NCBI GenBank assembly: GCA_021234155.1 | Contig: JAJEKV010000028.1 | Span: forward strand, 12,662,134-12,726,133 | Origin: Isoetes taiwanensis | Taxonomy: Eukaryota > Streptophyta > Lycopodiopsida > Isoetales > Isoetaceae | Length of the DNA stretch: 64,000 bases | Direction of reading: 5' to 3' | In this document: positions 24,156 through 36,035 of the stretch, one piece after another | Position numbering within the stretch: the stretch's first letter is position 1 | Layout: each line of letters begins with the position of its first letter | The notes under the pieces: generated by a model | The model's input: only the letters and a program-made list of their open reading frames with translations | What the model was told of the DNA's origin: nothing | Database searches by the model: none | Translations under genes and position numbers: made by a program

Positions 24156-27144
24156 TCAGTGTGAAGAAATGGAGGAAGTGTTTCCGAGGGCGGGAATCCA
24201 ACAGTTTGAAAGTGATCCTCCCGGGAATGAGGACGGCGCCATTATGGTAAGTGCCAATGAGGTCTTGGCGGTTCGAAAGAGCATCGTGAGTGTTGAGCCC
24301 AAGGGAAGGATCTCGTGATCAATAAGAAATTTAGAGCGCACCATGTCTTCGTGGCAGCATGTAGCCCGGGCGAACAAACCGGCATTCCATGAGAAGGTCA
24401 CCGGAGACCAAGGCACCGACGCCGCATTCGGGTTGCAGTAAAAGATGGGACGCTGCCGATTTAAAGAGCTTACCAGGATGCATTTGAGAGCAGCACAGAA
24501 GCCAGCTTGACGGTGAATGGAAGGATGGGGTGAGGTGGCAGCATTCTGCAAGAAGGTATCAAGGCCATGAAGAGCATCAGCAGGTCGTTGCCAACCACGC
24601 TCATTAGCAATATAGATCCAATTTGCAGTGTTTTCCAAGGTTGCACCATCTTCCCACTCAGAGCGTTGGACAAAACGGGGATCCCACCGAAGATCCGTCG
24701 AGATCTGGGGAGGAGTCCACCCAGCGTGGCCATCCATGACCTTCGTTCAAAAGGGGAGACGCCAATCAGAGGTGAGGAACCGGGGGCGTGGAGGGACACC
24801 CAGTGAAGCATATGGAGAGGGAGCCATGCCCGTGGGCGTGGGCTGCTGAGCCTGCTCCCTGAATGTACGAACAAGGTCGGGATCAAGAGCTTTGCACCAC
24901 CGATCCCACTCAGAAGTAGAGAGCTGAGTATATACAGGAGGACTATCCCAGCCCGTGGGTACTGCCTTGCTATCCAGAAGAGCACGCAATTGATTGTAGC
25001 CGGCCAAATGCTGCATATAAACTTGGGCAAATGGAAGATCCTCAGGATGTCCAAGATTCTTCCGCACCTGTTCCAGCGTTTCGGCTTGCCATAGAGGTAA
25101 ATGATGAGCAAGCTCAGGCATGTACTCCTGATGAAGAGCGTGTGTCCTATCATGATCGCCTATCATGATCGGACAGATATGGGTTGTTGGCAACCATTGA
25201 ATCTGTGAATCACCCTGAAAGTTCTGATGTGGCCCATCACGAAATTTGTCTTGTGTATCAGCCAGATAGAAGTCATGGAAAATGTACGCCATCGGCTGAG
25301 CAACTCTGAAGGTTATCAAATCCGGATCTTCACAGTGAATGAGGTCAAAGACTAAAAGGGCGCAGAGTAAACCTTTGTCTTCAACGGAGAGGTCTGGCCA
25401 GATCCAAAGAAAATCCGCAGTGCGCAGGTGGACATCAACGGGACCATCGGCTGCATACCACTTCAGAAGAAAGAGGTGCCGGCGGGCAACCACATAATCG
25501 AGATAACTGGAAGGAATAGGGAAGTCGACTGGCATGTTGAGGGCGATGGTAATGTAGCCTTCTTGTTTGATTTGGGCCTCATCAGCAGACTGAACAGCTT
25601 GTTGTAGCTGTTGTTCGAGGTCACGGATCCGGTTCTCCTTTTCTAACAGAAGGCGGGACTGATCACGGACCCGTTTTTGAGGAAGCATGGCATGTGAAGA
25701 GGATTGCCCAGGAGGATTGAGTCAGAGCGTGGCAATCTCTGCGTCATCAATAATTTTCTGTTTCTGAGAAGCTGATCTTGGAGAGGCATGAGCCGAGAGG
25801 TCAGCGTGGACAGCTGAGCTTCTAAAGAGGTGATTCGAGAATCACGTTCGGTGAGGTCCTGAACTTACTGGCGGTAATTCTGAGAAAGCTCAGCATACAA
25901 GGTATTGAGTTTCCCAAAGTCTTTCTCCTTATCGCTCAAAAGGGTATCCTTGACTTTGACGTGCTCCAGTAATTCCTGAATGGAGGTTTGCAACTGAGCC
26001 TGTTGATCAGCAAGCAGGCTGTTTTGATCTTGGGCAGTCTTGAGAGCTTCACGGGCCTCTAACAGAGCCTCGTGCTTTTCTTGAAGTTTGTCCTCCAGAG
26101 TTTGAACTTGTGCATTGGCAGCTTGAAGGTCTCTGTGAACGGCATCTGAGGCCTCCAGGGACGCTTGAACACCATTCATGAGAGTGTCCTATGATTCTTG
26201 TAACTTCAGGGCTGCGGCTTGAACATCCTGCTGGTATTGATACAGAAGCTGGCGAGGATGTGGAGGTGCAGGGCCTTGTTGCTGCCTTGTCTGAGATGTT
26301 TGAGAGACATGACTGGAAGTTGAGGGGCTAGATTTCAAGTGGAGGAAGAGGAAAAAAAGGATACGCGTGGCCTGGTTTTGAACATGCCCATAAGAAGAAG
26401 GGCGTGAAGTGCCAGCCGGTGGATTTTGAGGAAGGGAATGAAGGGACTGCTGAGTGGAAGCATGAGAAACAGAAGGTGAGGGAGGAAGGTAACGACGAAT
26501 GATGGCTTGAAGATGGCCACCCACCGAGGCTTCAAAGACGTGAGGGAGGGGGGCAGCTGAATTCGGGTCGACTTCATGAAGGAGGCGATAAAACAACAAC
26601 TGTGGCCAATCAATATGGTGGTTGGAGCGGATGGCTGTGATCACCATATTATAGAACGGCTTATTGATATGGGTGTTCTTGATAGAATACCCAAGCAATT
26701 TGCGCCACGTAAAACTTGACAAAAGTGTCATGGCTTTTGGCAATATTGGTGAGGCGATGCATGTTGGCTTGATAAGCGGGGAGCCAAACCGAAAGTGACA
26801 TCTATGTCCCGTAAAAGGCAGCCCAAGATAAAGAAGGGTTTGCAAAGGAATATGAAATACCCTCGTAAGAAAGGGGCTGAGTAAGCAAAATGGTGGTGCC
26901 ATCGACCACGAAGAGCATATCCGCTCGGCCTGTTGAAGATGTGAGCGATGAACTGTTTCAATTGTTCCGATTTGGGGCCTGGAGGTCCATTTGCAGAATT
27001 CATAAAGCCGCCGGCGTGCTCCGACCCGATTCGACCAACAAGGGCCTCGCTGAAAGGTGGGTGTCGAAAGAAAGACACTGCAAAAGAAGCCGGATTCCTT
27101 GGAGCAGAAGCTTGAAGAGTAGGAAATTTGGGTGCAGTAGCCAT
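24156..27144 (-). pseudogene. Accessory ORF3 between pol and 3' LTR (copy B)
   Basis: Starts at ATG 27144 (MATAPKF) and runs almost to the polypurine tract. The coiled-coil part (26179-25865) and the C-terminal domain (25688-24747, 313 uninterrupted codons) are clean here. The C-terminal domain begins after a second coiled stretch (ENRIRDLEQQLQQAV) and shows WYAADGPVDVH, LIHCEDPDLITFRV and HPEDLPFAQVYMQHLAGY, then a Pro-rich segment. A further segment (about 24737-24300) with ENTANWIYIANERGW is probably the C-terminus. Preserved frames in at least one copy for each part suggest about 990 codons originally. No known function. Confidence 0.6.
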
Positions 27145-27645
27145 GACAAAGAGCGTCGGAAAGGAGCAGGGAGAATGCGCTTGAGAAGTCTGATTGCGGA
27201 GAGCGGAAGACGAAACGCAGAGAGGCTTAAAAAGGTTTTAGGGCTTAAGCGTTGGTGAAGGGGCATGATGAGGATGAACCAAAGAACCGCTGATGATGCC
27301 GTGTGGCGACAGCATGAGGAGGCGATTGAGGGGCAAAATTTTGGCTAAGTCCCCAAACCAAGTTAAAGGGAGAAGCAATGAACTGCATGGCGAGAGACGA
27401 AGGGAATGATCTGATGTGACAGCTGTCAAAAGGACACACCTTAATGTGCGACGGGCGTGAAAAGAAGGAAGGTCATTTAATGCTGGCAACTCGAAGTGGG
27501 ATATCATTAAAACGAAGGTGTCAGAAGGTACCATGGCTAGATATGCGGTGGGAGAAAAGATTCTGGAATTAGAAAGAGCCTTGCATTGCGAACACGTTGG
27601 CGAATTGTCTGATTGGTCCACGTCGACAGGGAGGTCCTCGGTTGG

Positions 27646-27980
27646 CTATATAAGACTTAACGGTGGGTGAAGCCGGAGACACCCCATGGCACTCAGTATG
27701 TCTGCGGCTGGACTTCACGACAAGTGCACCATGCCGTCTAACTGCCTGGAGAGGATTACATGCAAGATGGACTGCTTGGACCTGTGGAGGTGCCACAACC
27801 GTGGCATTGCCATGGATGGGTGGTGTGCAGGGATGGCTGAGCATCCCGATCCCCTTACCAACGGGATGGAGGTGGTGATTCACTGCTTATTTGGGATGGG
27901 AGCGTAACTACTACCACATCCTGCGTATCACCTCTGCTCCAAACCCGGAGTAGAGGGTTTTTCTCCTTAGGATTTTGTAA
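27646..27980 (+). CDS. Antisense small ORF with TATA box (copy B)
   Basis: Same TATA box (27646-27654) and ATG (27686) as in copy A. The internal stop of copy A is Trp here. About 60 codons in, a cluster of differences around 27880-27910 shifts the frame, so the open frame stops at 27907; the copy A frame would continue to the stop equivalent to 27978-27980. The two copies complement each other, each having one break the other lacks. Confidence 0.45.
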
Positions 27981-28076
27981 ATAGGGCACTGCCCATAGAG
28001 CGACGCTCATAGCGGAAATAGGTGGGCTCTGCCCTCATTTTGTAAAAATTTGCCTCTATAATATAAATATGCGTCT

Positions 28077-29519
28077 TTAGTCACCATCTGGGGAGTCAAT
28101 TTCTGATGTTGCATCTGGTGTATGATTTGTCGTATTTGTTGCATGAAATTGTTTGAGGCGAAAGCCATTAACCAGTGTAGGTAATGGAGTGCCATCTAGT
28201 TCGGCCAGCTTGAAAACACTGGATTGCACAACTTGAATGATTTGATACGAACCAAGCCAACGAAACTTTAACTTGCCCGGAAAATTTTTGTAACGAGAAT
28301 CATAAAGAAGAACCAAATCACCTTCTTTGAATGTTTTTGTCTTAAGACGTTTGTCATGTAAAGATTTTTGCAGCTGTTGTCCATGAAGAACACGAATGTA
28401 AGCATCGCGCCTAAGTTCATCCAACTGTTCCAATTGATAAACCCTTTCCTTGAGTGCAGCAGGTGGATTATGGGCGGTAGCAAGTTGAAAACGGAGAGTT
28501 GGAAGAATATATTCAAAAGGCATGAGAGCTTCTTGACCATAAACCAGTTTGAAGGGAGTGTGACCAGTAGCTATTTTGAAACTAGTGTTGTAAGCCCAAA
28601 GAACAGTAGGCAACTTGTCCTGCCAATCTGTTCGCGAAGCGTCACAAATTTTCTTGAAGCGCGGATGAGTGTTTTGTTGGTACTTGCGGCCAAGCCATTG
28701 CCTTGAGGATAATAGGGTGTACTCTTTGCGGTGTTGGATGTGAAGATAATCCGTCGGCTCTTTGATAGTATGATTGACAAAATGCATACGATCACTAACA
28801 AGTTCCGTGGGGACAACCAAAACGCGTGATGATATGCGTGTAGAGGACCTTGGCTGTGCTGGCAGCAGTGTTGTCTGGAAGTGCACAAGCTTCGGCCCAT
28901 TTGGTAGCATAATCCGTGATGACCAGAATATAGCGGGCACGGGTGTGCCGCGCCGGTGGGTCCATGGGCCCCACAAAATCCATTCCCCATTTGCTGAAGG
29001 GATGTGGCGTGGCGTGGCGGGCGCCAAGGGCAGGCGTCACGGGCGTGGGCTTTCCCCCACACGCCGCGGCGCCACACGCGTGCGAGCATAAGCGTGGGCA
29101 TCTTTGAAGAGCGTGGCGAAGTATCCCGGCGGAAGAATTTTGCGTGCCGTAGCGTCACCACTAAAATGACCACCACCAAGCCCATCGTGGGCTTGTCGAA
29201 CGATATCGGGCACCTCATGAGGGAGGACACAACGTCTGAGGACCATGTCTTTGCCGCGTTTGTACAAATGGCCGGCAACCATGGTATAGTCGCGGACCTC
29301 TCGGGAAACCGACGGTATAGAGCGAAGCTTTTCTGGAGAGAGCGTCGGATCGGCGGGAGGAAGAGCACTAGTGAGAAGATATTGCCGAAAGTTATGAAAC
29401 CAATGGGGTGGCCGTGACCAGGAATAATTGAGCGCCCGGAAAGGCATCGTAAACACCGGCCGACGGGTCATCCGCGGTGGATGCGTGAAAGATAATCGGG
29501 CACCACAATGAGACTTTGC
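28077..29519 (-). pseudogene. Pol: integrase domain, gypsy copy B
   Basis: Same domain order as 9002-10432. The catalytic Glu position is again Ala (codon GCA, complement 28685-28687; context GNGLAAST). The zinc-binding N-terminus (GGGHFSGDATARKIL) is intact; the region 29130-28740 is frameshifted. The C-terminal 270 residues match copy A almost perfectly. Confidence 0.8.
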
Positions 29520-30730
29520 CTGCCTTTATGAACGATTTCGAAGGGAGCTTAATTCTTGCGTAAGAGGGACCCAACGAAAGCAATTCGCCCGTATGGCTTT
29601 GTTGATCAAATAAAGAAGAGCTTGATGGTCAACAAAGAACTTAACTGCTACCAAACGATAATGTCCGAAACGTTGGACCTACGTAAAAACTAAACCCAAA
29701 GCTTCTCGTTCAGGTGGCGAGAATAGTTGCGCCGCCAGATTGAGTTTCCGGCTGGCATAACGGATTGGTTTATCCGTGGTTTCATCATAGGCCTGAGAGA
29801 AAACAGCACCAATGGCAAAAGCAGAGACATCTACATGAACGTGGAAAGGCTTGTCCCATTGAGGAGGAACAAGGACCGGGGGCCGAGTAAATGTAATGAC
29901 TTCAACTTCGGCGGCTTCCGCTTTTGGGAATTCCAAGCCCAAGTGGATTCATCACCCGTAAGTTTATGAATGGGGTCAGCTATAGCTGCAAGTCCAGGAA
30001 TGAAGGTGGAATAGTAATTGACCTTACCCAGGAAGGAGCGTGTCTCTTTGATATTAGATGGTGCGTGAGCTTTCAGGACACAACTGATTTTAGCGGGATC
30101 CGTGGTGATGCCTTCTTTACTGACCACATGACCCAACAGAACGCCTGAGGTGATGCAGAAAGTGCACTTCTCAGGATTGAGACTAATGCCAGACTCATCA
30201 CATTTTTGAAAGAAAAGCTCCAATTTGTCCAAGTGATCATCCATGGAGCTGTAGGCAGAAAAAGCATCTTGGAAGATCTGAAGAAAAGGTTTATCCTTCA
30301 TGAAGTCTTGAAAGACGGAGAGCATGATGCGCTGAAAGGTTGAAGGAGAGTTTGACAAACCAAAAGGGACCACCTTGTAGGCAAAAGTGCCCCACGGGGT
30401 GGTGAAGGTAGTTTTGAGTTGATCTTCTTGCTTGATAGAAATTTGATTGTACCCAGAAAAACCATCCATGAAAGAGTACATCTCATGACCAGCAACTTCT
30501 TCAAGAACCTGGTCAGTGAAGGGAAGCGGAAAGTGATCACGCTCCGTGGCTTGATTGAGTTTCCTGTAATCCACGCAAATGCGGATCTTACCATTGTGTT
30601 TGAGAGCAATGACAATGGGGCTCACCCACTCAGAATGTTTGACCTCATAAATCAGGCCAGCAGCCAAGAGTTTGTCAATTTCAGCCTTGACGCGGTCACG
30701 GTAATTGGGGTTGAGCCTGTACTGTCGTTG
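29520..30730 (-). pseudogene. Pol: RT and RNase H, gypsy copy B
   Basis: RT is open for about 270 codons: WVSPIVIALKHNGKIRICV, DYRKLNQAT, YSFMDGFSGYNQI, TPWGTFAYKVVPFGLSNSPS, LNPEKCTF and LGHVVSKEG are all textbook Ty3/gypsy RT blocks. At the active site IFQDAFSAYSS stands where YxDDxxVYS is expected, so the second metal-binding Asp is Ala (complement 30263-30274). RNase H (HVDVSAFAIGAVFSQ) follows and loses frame near 29680. Confidence 0.85.
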
Positions 30731-31711
30731 CTAGATTGGGCATGCATCAGATTTGGTAGGAATGGTGAGTTCCCCCAATTCTTTTTTTATACCGCGAAGG
30801 TCTTTGTTCCAAGCAAAAATGTGTTTGAATTTCTTGAACAGCGTCACAGCGCGTGCTTTATAGGGCGGTGGGAGTGTAGCAGCTAAGCGGACTGGTTGAT
30901 TGTTTCCAATGTCTACGATTTCCACCTCTGGAGTTTGAATATGAGGAACAACCTCCCTGTCCTGAACCTGATGAGCAGGAGGCTGAAGCATAACAGGAGG
31001 AGCAGCATTTTGTGTGGTGAAGAAAAGAGGCTGCTGAGCGTCATCAAGCAAGGGTTGCTTCATGACAGCATGAACATCAACTGCCTCTGAAGGAGGAAGT
31101 GGGTCAGAAAAATGATCAAGACGTTGAATGCGGTTGCAGGAAGCCAGGTAAGGGTCCAAAAGAGCCGCGACAGCCTGGTCCTGATCAAGCGTCATGTCAC
31201 CCCAAGGATCAGCATACTCAGGATAAGAGGAGAGAGGCAGACCCGCTGGAGGAGCTTGAACATGATATATATTTTGTGCTTCTTCAGAGTCAGTGTCAGA
31301 GATGGAGGGTTCAGCATTCTCGACAGAGATTAATTTGCCAGTTTCCAGATCCATTGTGGCATTGAGATGGCCATCGGTGATGACAAGTTGGTCCGTGGCC
31401 CAGTAGTGAATACTCTTTGCCTGTCGGAGAAAAGGTCTACCGACGAGCATTTCATAATCACCAGGATCCTCTCCGGCTTTCCAAACTCCAAATTCCAAAG
31501 GGAATTTGAGGTCGCCAATACTGATATGGAGAAGAGGAGTGACACCTTGAGGACGCGTGATATGGCCATTGGCCAACTTGATGTCAGAAAGAGCACGATA
31601 CAATTGTTTGATGCCCAATTGCTTGCGGAGCTTATCAGTGATGAGATTGACAGCACTACCACCATCAATTTGAACATGATTGACTTGCTGATTGCCCACC
31701 GTGGCATGCAC
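30731..31711 (-). CDS. Pol: aspartic protease and linker, gypsy copy B
   Basis: Open for 326 codons. NHVQIDGGSAVNLI carries the retropepsin active-site Asp in a DGG context, and EMLVGRPFLRQAKSI the later conserved block. Then follows an acidic linker (EEAQNIYHVQAPPAGLPLSS region) leading to AWNKDLRGI just before RT. The frame ends in TAG (30733-30731), after which the same frame continues directly as QRQYRLNPNY of RT. The start given is simply the first Met; the protein probably continues from gag. Confidence 0.75.
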   Translation of the reverse strand: MHATVGNQQVNHVQIDGGSAVNLITDKLRKQLGIKQLYRALSDIKLANGHITRPQGVTPLLHISIGDLKFPLEFGVWKAGEDPGDYEMLVGRPFLRQAKSIHYWATDQLVITDGHLNATMDLETGKLISVENAEPSISDTDSEEAQNIYHVQAPPAGLPLSSYPEYADPWGDMTLDQDQAVAALLDPYLASCNRIQRLDHFSDPLPPSEAVDVHAVMKQPLLDDAQQPLFFTTQNAAPPVMLQPPAHQVQDREVVPHIQTPEVEIVDIGNNQPVRLAATLPPPYKARAVTLFKKFKHIFAWNKDLRGIKKELGELTIPTKSDACPI

Positions 31712-31769
31712 CGTGGGTGTGGAGGTCGCAACAGCTCCTACCAGAACCGTTGGAAGAGGTAACTGATCT

Positions 31770-34035
31770 TTAAGAGCCGGACAGGCTCAAAGGAATCTTG
31801 ATCTTGGCGAGTTCCTCTTGAAGTTCCAAAGGAACATGTGAAAAGGGGTCCGCAGGGTCCAGTGGAGCTGGAGTCTGGGGTAAAGAAGCAGAAACTTCTT
31901 TGAGAAGCTCTACCTCAGCAGCAATATTTGGATACGTCTGAGAGCGGGCACCAGTGGAGGATGACGGCTCTTCCTGACGCTGCTGAGCTCGAGTGGTGGC
32001 GTGAACATTTGCCAATGTGCGACCTTCCGCAGCCTGCATGAGCTTCAGGATGCTTTGTCTCACCTTAGGCATGACATGAGGCATGAGTTTGTCAAGATCC
32101 GGTGCAAAGTGAACTTTTTTATCATCTTCATGAGGGACTGTTTCCACAGCAAAAGCAGGTTGCGTGTCATGAGGAATGATGGTCAAAGGGCGTGAAGCCC
32201 GTGTATGACGTGAGACAAGACCAACCCAATTGGACTGTTGGACGGGAGGGTTAAGAGCCTGATAAATCTCCTCCTGAGCTCGTTGATCCATAGGATTGGA
32301 AGTAGACGCAGCTTGCTGAGGTCGCTGTTGTTGAGGCGGCCGAGGAGGCTTCCTCAAAACAGGACGAGGGCCCTGTTTCCCGTCACCCAGAGTTGATAAG
32401 CCGTGAGACGGACAGAAGCCGGTTGATTGGAGCCTGGAAGTTGAACTTGAACTTGAGGAAGTTGAGGACACGCCTTGGTGGTGTGACCCCATTCATGACA
32501 ATGATAACATTGAGCCTTTGAAGGATCAAAGGGAGGACGGTTGCCTTGTCCCCGTGGCTGCTGAGATTGCTGCGGTTGTTGATACTGCGGCTGTTGTTGA
32601 GTTGGATATGGCGGAGGCTAATATGACGGCTGTTGTTGAGGGGTGGTCTGAACTTGAAAGACCATTTTATTGCGAAAAGGTGTAGGATGAGAACGAGTGC
32701 ATTCTTCCGTGGCGTGATTGCACATATTGCATCTTTTACAATGAGGAGGTCCATTGGAGGAGTTGCATTCATTTTCCAGATGACCCTGATATTTACAAAT
32801 AGTGCACCAGATGTGAGCGCGTTGTGGATTTGCTTGTTGAGGCTGAACAGAATTTTGGGGAACCATGACGGGGGGCATGAAAGGGAGTTCCTGGAGAGCA
32901 ACACCCCGAGAAGAAACATTGACCGAGTGATTGACCAATTCAATGGCCTGTTCCAAAGACTTGGGACGCAGGTATTCTGTCATGAGTCGAATGGCAAGAG
33001 GAAGGCCCTGCAAAAACCAGACGAGGATCTGGCTTTGCGTGGGGTACTCCTGAAGTTTACTGACAAGAATGTGAAGACGGTCCGCAAAATCCCTGGCTGA
33101 CTCCGTGGGTTCTTGCTGAAGGTCATTGAGTTGCTTGAGGAGTAATTGATCATCGTCCGTGGTGCGGTAATGAGACAGAAAGGCAGTTTTCATTTCTTGC
33201 CAACTCTGTTTCCAGTGACTTTTGTTGGCCATTAACCACTGATGAGGGGCGCCTCTGAGCGTGGTCGAAAAGATATGAAATTTGAGTTGTGGTTGCGCAT
33301 GACCATTCAGAATGGCCAAGGCTTCGAATTCTTCCATATGAGCTTGAGCACTTTGATCCAAAGGTTTGCCTTTAGTGTTGCCGAAAGTTGGATAAGTCAG
33401 CTTCAAATTAGGAGTTGGAGGTGAAGGCGGAACAGACGCATAGACCGGTGGATTCGGTGGAGGATATGTTGAAGCATAGAGAGGTGGTACAGTCTGAGAC
33501 TGAGAGCAAGGGGGTGGAATCGAAAAAACATGTGGTCCAGCAAAGGCAGCATCTAGTGGAGAAGGGCCGTGGAGCCATCCTCATGAGGCTTGAGATCCGT
33601 GGTCTGGTAAACAGGAAGAGCATGCTGAAAAGATGGAGAAGACTGAAAGTCGTGAGCGTGGGTAGGGCCAAAAGACACGTGATGGTAGCCCATCCCACCA
33701 GAAGGTGAAGAAGGTTGTGACGGAAGAGGGGTGTGACCTGAAGGGATATTGATATAGGTACTGTCAGGAGTCTGGAAATAGTGAGGCATGGGCTGAACAG
33801 GGGTATGTTGTGGAGATTGAGGTTGGGAACAATGCCGACACACAGGGGGAGACCCTGGTCGAGAATGAGCACGAGGGGTAGGAGGTGCCGACTGAGCGCG
33901 GGAGCAGACACGACCACCCTCAATGTCATAGGCAGAATCATACATATCCCGAACAGCCTCGCGTCGTTGATGGCGCTCCAGACGAGCCGCCGTTTGGCAG
34001 AGGAGTTCTTCAAGAGTGAAACCTCGAGCCGACAT
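31770..34035 (-). CDS. Gag, gypsy copy B
   Basis: ATG 34035, 47 nt after the 5' LTR. The N-terminal part (34035-33553) is Pro/Ser-rich. The main part (33550-32618) holds the Retrotrans_gag region (APHQWLMANKSHWKQSWQEM, LLLKQLNDLQQEPTESARDF) and two CCHC knuckles, CTICKYQGHLENEC and CKRCNMCNHATEEC. A third, CYHCHEWGHTTKAC, lies near 32520-32479. A frame change near 33590 is shared by both copies; another near 32620 precedes the third knuckle. The tail to 31770 is Gln/Pro-rich linker with KKVHFAPDLDKLMPHVMPK. Confidence 0.8.
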
Positions 34036-34081
34036 GATGGAAGAAAGATCAGACCCGGCAGCGGCGACAGTGTTTGGGGTC

Positions 34082-34657
34082 TGGGTTCGGGAACTCCTGC
34101 AAGACAGCCCTCTGTGAGGACTCGTGGATCTAACAGGAGAATCCGGGAGCTATGTCACACGGGATTTGCAAGAAAAGAACAAGGAAAAGATAACAGAACA
34201 AAAAAGAGAGCAAGGAGATCACAACAATAAGAACAACTTCCTTGATGTCAATGAAGATACATGAGCTCTCGCAATAGAGAGAAAACTGAAGTGAGACAAG
34301 ACTCAAAACTCATCTAAAAATTCATGTGCTAATATATAGTACAATGGCCTTTGGCCCAATATAGACAATCTGACTAATCTCGGTGCCGACTCCTGGAAGG
34401 AGGCCTGATTTGTAGGAATGCTGGCGGTGCCTCTTGAAGTGCCTGAAATCACGCTGACGCTGACGCAGGCGGTGACGGGCCGTCACTTGTCTGAGCGTCG
34501 CCTCTTGGTAGCAGACGCGGGCTTTGACTGCGTGGTCTGCTGCTTGGTCTTTTGCTGGGCCTTTGACGACTGACCCGTGCCTGTCTGTAGATCCTTGGAC
34601 TTGACTTGGTCCGTCGTATGCATGAATAGTCATGTACCATGAGGCACAGGACTAACA
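34082..34657 (-). repeat. 5' LTR of gypsy copy B
   Basis: Pairs with 23548-24134. Lacks the same 11 bp as the 5' LTR of copy A. Just inside it the leader is very short; minus-strand TGTCGCCGCTGCCGGG at 34069-34054 faintly resembles a tRNA-Asp-type primer site but is not a clean match. Confidence 0.85.
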
Positions 34658-35737
34658 AGTAATAACAAATTTGCAGTCTGAGATGCTGTTATTTTGGCTA
34701 TGAAAATACTGTGTCAAGTTCCCAACCAATACTATAAAACCATGTTTCATACTATCCTAAGTCTACACTAATACTATAAAACCTGTTTCATGCAAGTACA
34801 CAGATCTAACCTGACAATTATGTCCAACCAAGACCGCTGCTTTCCCACTGGTTAAATCATACGCTAGTAGCTCATTTGGTGCCTGCAGCAACAACTAAAA
34901 TCAATATTCGAGATACTTTATACAGATATATCACCTAGAAGCATGGAAAGAATGGAAGAAAAGGAAACGAAAAGAAAGAATAGCTCACCTTTGCCGGAAA
35001 TGAGACTGAGGCGCCAAGATGGAACTGAGGCGCCAAATCTGATAAAGGTAAAACCCTTGATAATTTAAATAAATCATGTTTCTTGGACTATGCATCATAT
35101 TCGCATTCAATTACTCAGATGCTACTGTTTCAAGCCCAGATGAAACATTCTAATGCTATTCTTTTCCATCAAGCCTTGATTATTTCAGATTGCAATACAC
35201 CAGATGAACTTGTAAGCATGGAAAGAACTCGAACTTGTAAGCATGGAAAGAATAGAAGAAAAGGAAACGAAAAGGAAGAATAGTTCACCTTTGCCGGAAA
35301 TGAGAGCTGACGCGGAAATGAGAGCTGAGATGCCAGAAATGAGACTGAGGCGCCAAGATGGAGCAATTTCGTATAGGCCTGGCAATTCAAATTTGCCATT
35401 CTATCTATCTCATTCAATTCTGGCGCCCGCCTTTCTTCGAGATCTTGGAATTTCTGGCATTCAATTTGGCTAGCCTGCGTCCCGCAAGGGGGATGGAAAT
35501 TAGAAGGGAACGTCGCATGCGGCGTAAGATGCGGCGTTCCCTCTGGCACGGAACCCAATGCAATCCCAAAATAAAAAAGAAGATGTTTATGAAGATTATT
35601 TTTGAATTTGAGGAGCAATAAAAACTCTGTTATCATGTTTCCAAAAATACTCTTCATTTGGAAGGTATTTTTGGAATTTTTGCAAAGTTGAGAGGCATAT
35701 TTGAAATTTTCCCTATTTTTTATTCTATTCTATTTTA

Positions 35738-35765
35738 CTAGAAAAAGTGCCTAGCGTTGTTGGGC
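35738..35765 (-). mobile_element. Helitron-like 3' terminus (copy B of the third)
   Basis: Same hairpin, spacer and CTAG followed by T as 16642-16669. Confidence 0.45.
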
Positions 35766-36035
35766 TTCTTATCGAGTATTCTTGTTTCAATAAGGTTGAT
35801 GGGCTAAAATAAGGTTTTCAATATTCATTTCAAGTTCACCCTAGTCATATCAAGGCAACCATAGATTCACAGTTCCAATATACAAATTCAAAAGGGCATC
35901 AACATACAAATTTGTAGAAGCAAGATATGACAACGAAAACATCACAGCCAAATCGAGTCAACAAAAAGACCTGCCGGATTTCTGTTCCGCTACAATCCAG
36001 TGTGGCTGCATCTCTATACATCTCTGTTACCTTTT

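Larger units (their letters stand above)
23548..34657 (-). mobile_element. Ty3/gypsy LTR retrotransposon, copy B
   Basis: Counterpart of 4472-15568 with identical organisation and host position. In this copy gag, protease and RT are much cleaner while the integrase start and the first third of ORF3 are damaged. Read together, the two copies show which breaks are shared (likely real) and which are private. Confidence 0.9.
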
